64,000 nt of DNA, taken from positions 434,001 through 498,000 of the forward strand of contig NZ_WXYO01000001.1 of NCBI RefSeq assembly GCF_009901585.1, given 5' to 3'. This DNA comes from Poritiphilus flavus. Its GTDB lineage: Bacteria > Bacteroidota > Bacteroidia > Flavobacteriales > Flavobacteriaceae. Positions 61,541 to 64,000 of this stretch are shown piece by piece; position 1 is the first letter of the stretch, and each line of letters starts with the position of its first letter. Both the position numbers and the translations under genes were made by a program. The notes under the pieces are model-generated. The model had not been told where the DNA came from, searched no databases, and saw only the letters and a list, made by a program, of their open reading frames with translations.

Positions 61541-61780
61541 TTGGGCACGGTTGCTGATATGAAAAAGGGAGAGAAGGGAATAATCAAAGAATTCTCTGAG
61601 GAACTGCTTCCCGTTAAGCTCATGGAACTTGGCTGCCTTCCCGGGAATGAGATTGAAATGATACAGGTAGCGCCTTTAAAAGACCCTATTTATATTAATG
61701 TGAATGGCTCCCATATCGCGATACGAAGATCTGTGGCTGAGCAGATCGCGATAGACCTTCAGCAAGCTTCTCAATTATGA
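61541..61780 (+). CDS. feoA: FeoA family ferrous iron transport accessory protein
   Basis: The protein has 79 residues with an SH3-like fold: 'VADMKKGEKGIIKEFSEELLPVKLMELGCLPGNEIEMIQVAPLKDPIYINVNGSHIAIRRSVAEQIAI'. The 'G..IAIRR..A..I' ending is typical of FeoA. TTG 61541 gives 'MGTVADMKKGEKG', matching the usual 'LT-L.DL..G..G' start; ATG 61559 would clip the first strand. FeoA binds and modulates FeoB. Its TGA overlaps the feoB ATG (ATGA). Confidence 0.93.
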   Translation: MGTVADMKKGEKGIIKEFSEELLPVKLMELGCLPGNEIEMIQVAPLKDPIYINVNGSHIAIRRSVAEQIAIDLQQASQL

Positions 61781-64000
61781 GTCAAACCATTAATGTTGCC
61801 CTGATCGGTAATCCGAATACCGGAAAAACGTCCATCTTCAATCAACTTACAGGACTCAAACAGAAAGTGGGTAACTACCCCGGGATTACTGTCGAAAAGA
61901 AGGAGGGTATTTGCAAACTTTCCCGTAATTTGAAAGCCCATATCCTGGATCTACCCGGGACCTACAGCCTCAACACTACCTCGCTGGACGAAAGTGTGGT
62001 TGTAGAATTGCTTCTGAACAGGAATAACAAAGACTTTCCGGACGTGGCTGTAGTGATCACCGATGTGGAAAACCTCAAGAGAAACCTGCTGCTCTTCACC
62101 CAGATAAAGGATCTGAAAATCCCAACGCTGTTGGCCATAAATATGGCAGACCGTATGCAGCGAAAAGGCATTGAACTCAACATTCCTCTGCTGGAAGAAA
62201 AACTGAATACCCGTATCGCCCTGATCAGCACCAGAAAAGGGACAGGAATAGACCAGCTAAAAGAACTGATCGAAGATTACAAAAGCTTGTCTTCTGAAAG
62301 CAATGTGGACATAGGCCGGATTGAACCGAAGTACTTCGAAAGCCTAAAAAAGGCCTTTCCAAACGAAGATCTTTACAAACTTTGGCTGGTCATTACTCAG
62401 GATGTGAATTTTACCGCTGTAGACAAGAAGGAAATTGAGAGCAAATCCTCTTTTGCCACCAAGTCGAAAACTGATTTAAAGCGATTACAACACAAGGAAA
62501 CCATACTGCGCTATCAGTTTATCAATAACGTACTTAAAGAGACTTACACCGTAGATCTGGAAGCGGCAACGGGGTTCCGTGCCCGTCTGGATAAGATACT
62601 TACCCACAGGGTCTGGGGCTACCTGATCTTCTTTTTTATACTGCTTGTTATATTTCAGGCCATTTACGACTGGAGTCAATACCCGATGGACTTTATAGAT
62701 GAGCAATTCGCGGCTGCAAGTGAATGGTTAAAATCTACGCTACCACCAGGGGTGTTTACCAATCTGTTGGCCGAAGGTATTCTAGCCGGTATAGGAGGGA
62801 TTGTGATCTTTATACCTCAAATTGCCTTTCTGTTCTTTTTTATCGCTCTGCTGGAAGAATCGGGCTATATGAGTAGGGTCGTTTTTTTGATGGACCGCCT
62901 GATGCGCCCTTTTGGTCTGAGCGGAAAAAGCGTGGTGCCGTTGATTTCCGGAACCGCATGCGCCATCCCTGCCGTTATGGCTACGCGGAATATTGAAAGT
63001 TGGAAGGAGCGGCTTATCACTATTCTGGTGACGCCTTTTACCACCTGCTCTGCCAGGCTACCAGTATACCTGATCATCATTGCCCTAGTTATACCGGACG
63101 GTCGGTTTTTAGGACTAAGTTACCAGGCCCTTACGCTGATGACCCTGTATTTGCTGGGTTTTGCCGCTGCCCTGCTAGCCGCCAAAGTGCTGCACAAGAT
63201 ATTAAAGATCAAGAGCAGAAGTTTTTTTGTGATTGAAATGCCCAGTTACAAACTTCCGCTCCCAAAAAATGTGGCCTATACCGTAATAGAAAAGACCAAA
63301 AGCTTTGTTTACGGGGCCGGAAAGATCATATTGGCCATTAGTATTGTGCTGTGGTTCCTGGGATCTAATGGGAGCTCCTATGAATTCCAAAATGCGGAAA
63401 GCATAGTAAAAGAAAGGATACAAAAAGAGGGACTTTCGCCATACAGCCAAAACTACATTGCTGCCAAGCTGGATGAATACCGGGATTTGAAAAGGGTAAG
63501 TGTTATCCCTCAAAGTAATGCGGTATCCATCAGCGCTCTGCAGGATTCGCTCAGGCAACAAACCGTGGCCCTGGAAGAAAGTGCCGAGCAGCAGGAAATA
63601 GCGAGTTACCGCCTGGAGCATTCCTACATCGGACATATTGGAAAGAGCATTGAACCTCTGGTAAGGCCTCTCGGATATGACTGGAAGATCGGGATTGCCG
63701 TGCTGACTTCTTTTGCCGCAAGGGAGGTATTTGTAGGCACCCTTGCAACTATTTACAGTGTAGGCAGTGATGAAGAAAACACCATAAAACAACGAATGGC
63801 CCTGGAGGTTCATCCGTCAGGGAAAAAACCGCTGTTTAACCTGGCATCAGGAATCTCACTTTTGCTATTCTATGCCTTTGCAATGCAATGCATGAGCACA
63901 CTTGCCATCGTTAAAAGGGAAACAAATAGTTGGAAGTGGCCTTTGGCCCAACTGGGCTTTATGAGCGTTTTTGCGTATCTTGTAGCTTTAATCGCTTACC
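61777..64000 (+). CDS. feoB: FeoB ferrous iron transporter, cut by the window end
   Basis: At least 741 residues are present with no stop before 64000. The N-terminal G domain has G1 'GNPNTGKTS' (residues 11-19), G3 'DLPGTYSL' and a G4-like 'NMADRM'. The membrane part begins at about residue 280, with the gate motifs 'YMSRVVFLMDRLMRPFGLSGKSVVPLISGTACAIPAVMATR' and 'PFTTCSARLPVYLIIIA', the Cys-containing pore regions of FeoB. It imports Fe(II) across the inner membrane. It is coupled to feoA by an ATGA overlap. Only the very C-terminus is missing. Confidence 0.96.
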   Translation, partial: MSQTINVALIGNPNTGKTSIFNQLTGLKQKVGNYPGITVEKKEGICKLSRNLKAHILDLPGTYSLNTTSLDESVVVELLLNRNNKDFPDVAVVITDVENLKRNLLLFTQIKDLKIPTLLAINMADRMQRKGIELNIPLLEEKLNTRIALISTRKGTGIDQLKELIEDYKSLSSESNVDIGRIEPKYFESLKKAFPNEDLYKLWLVITQDVNFTAVDKKEIESKSSFATKSKTDLKRLQHKETILRYQFINNVLKETYTVDLEAATGFRARLDKILTHRVWGYLIFFFILLVIFQAIYDWSQYPMDFIDEQFAAASEWLKSTLPPGVFTNLLAEGILAGIGGIVIFIPQIAFLFFFIALLEESGYMSRVVFLMDRLMRPFGLSGKSVVPLISGTACAIPAVMATRNIESWKERLITILVTPFTTCSARLPVYLIIIALVIPDGRFLGLSYQALTLMTLYLLGFAAALLAAKVLHKILKIKSRSFFVIEMPSYKLPLPKNVAYTVIEKTKSFVYGAGKIILAISIVLWFLGSNGSSYEFQNAESIVKERIQKEGLSPYSQNYIAAKLDEYRDLKRVSVIPQSNAVSISALQDSLRQQTVALEESAEQQEIASYRLEHSYIGHIGKSIEPLVRPLGYDWKIGIAVLTSFAAREVFVGTLATIYSVGSDEENTIKQRMALEVHPSGKKPLFNLASGISLLLFYAFAMQCMSTLAIVKRETNSWKWPLAQLGFMSVFAYLVALIAY

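Overview
The window looks like chromosome from a marine-type Flavobacteriaceae bacterium (Bacteroidota). The evidence is a type IX secretion sorting domain on a 1626-residue surface protein, a SusC/SusD pair with an ECF sigma/FecR switch, DUF5777 beta-barrels, many GNAT and DUF genes with flavobacterial lengths, interspersed hairpin repeats that translate to 'YPERSRR', and repeated promoters of the Bacteroidota form TTG-N19-TAnnTTTG. The genus cannot be fixed from the sequence alone.

Layout. 1-5727: two related envelope modules (OB-fold protein, YceI-like protein, DUF5777 barrel) on either side of a CxxC metal-binding-like protein and a lipoprotein with four 'secreted repeat' units and a cupredoxin domain; this looks like a copper or electron-transfer envelope cluster. 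5995-24354: ordinary chromosomal genes (GNAT enzymes, serine hydrolase, DUF6807, pentapeptide protein, M28 peptidase, SDR enzymes, an ArsR/SRPBCC operon with a clear twin operator, threonine dehydrogenase, MoaC/MoaE). 24463-24534: tRNA-Arg(CCT), followed by a degenerate copy of its own 3' end.

24899-39419: a polysaccharide-utilisation locus on the plus strand: GH28 pectinase-type enzyme, ECF sigma, FecR anti-sigma, SusC with an STN signalling domain, SusD, a large FG-GAP/UnbV lipoprotein, an unknown protein and a six-hairpin glycosidase. 48823-39454: a tight nine-gene minus-strand operon: PQQ-type sugar dehydrogenase fused to cytochrome c, amidohydrolase/deacetylase, BASS transporter, RraA-type lyase, RidA, SelA-like PLP enzyme, second RidA, sulfatase and a DUF1905 protein. 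Every enzyme in it except the DUF1905 protein has an export signal. Together they read as an extracytoplasmic route that desulfates, oxidises, deacetylates, deaminates and cleaves an amino sugar (or similar amino acid derivative) and then imports the product. A 22-base perfect palindrome lies in front of this operon. This is the best candidate for an undescribed system here.

49030-64000: a CBM9-like lipoprotein, a glycine-loop beta-barrel, small secreted proteins, the giant T9SS repeat protein, a repeat-rich zone with a GIY-YIG gene and tRNA-Asn(GTT), then the housekeeping genes rseP, a SCO-type gene, feoA and feoB (feoB runs off the window).
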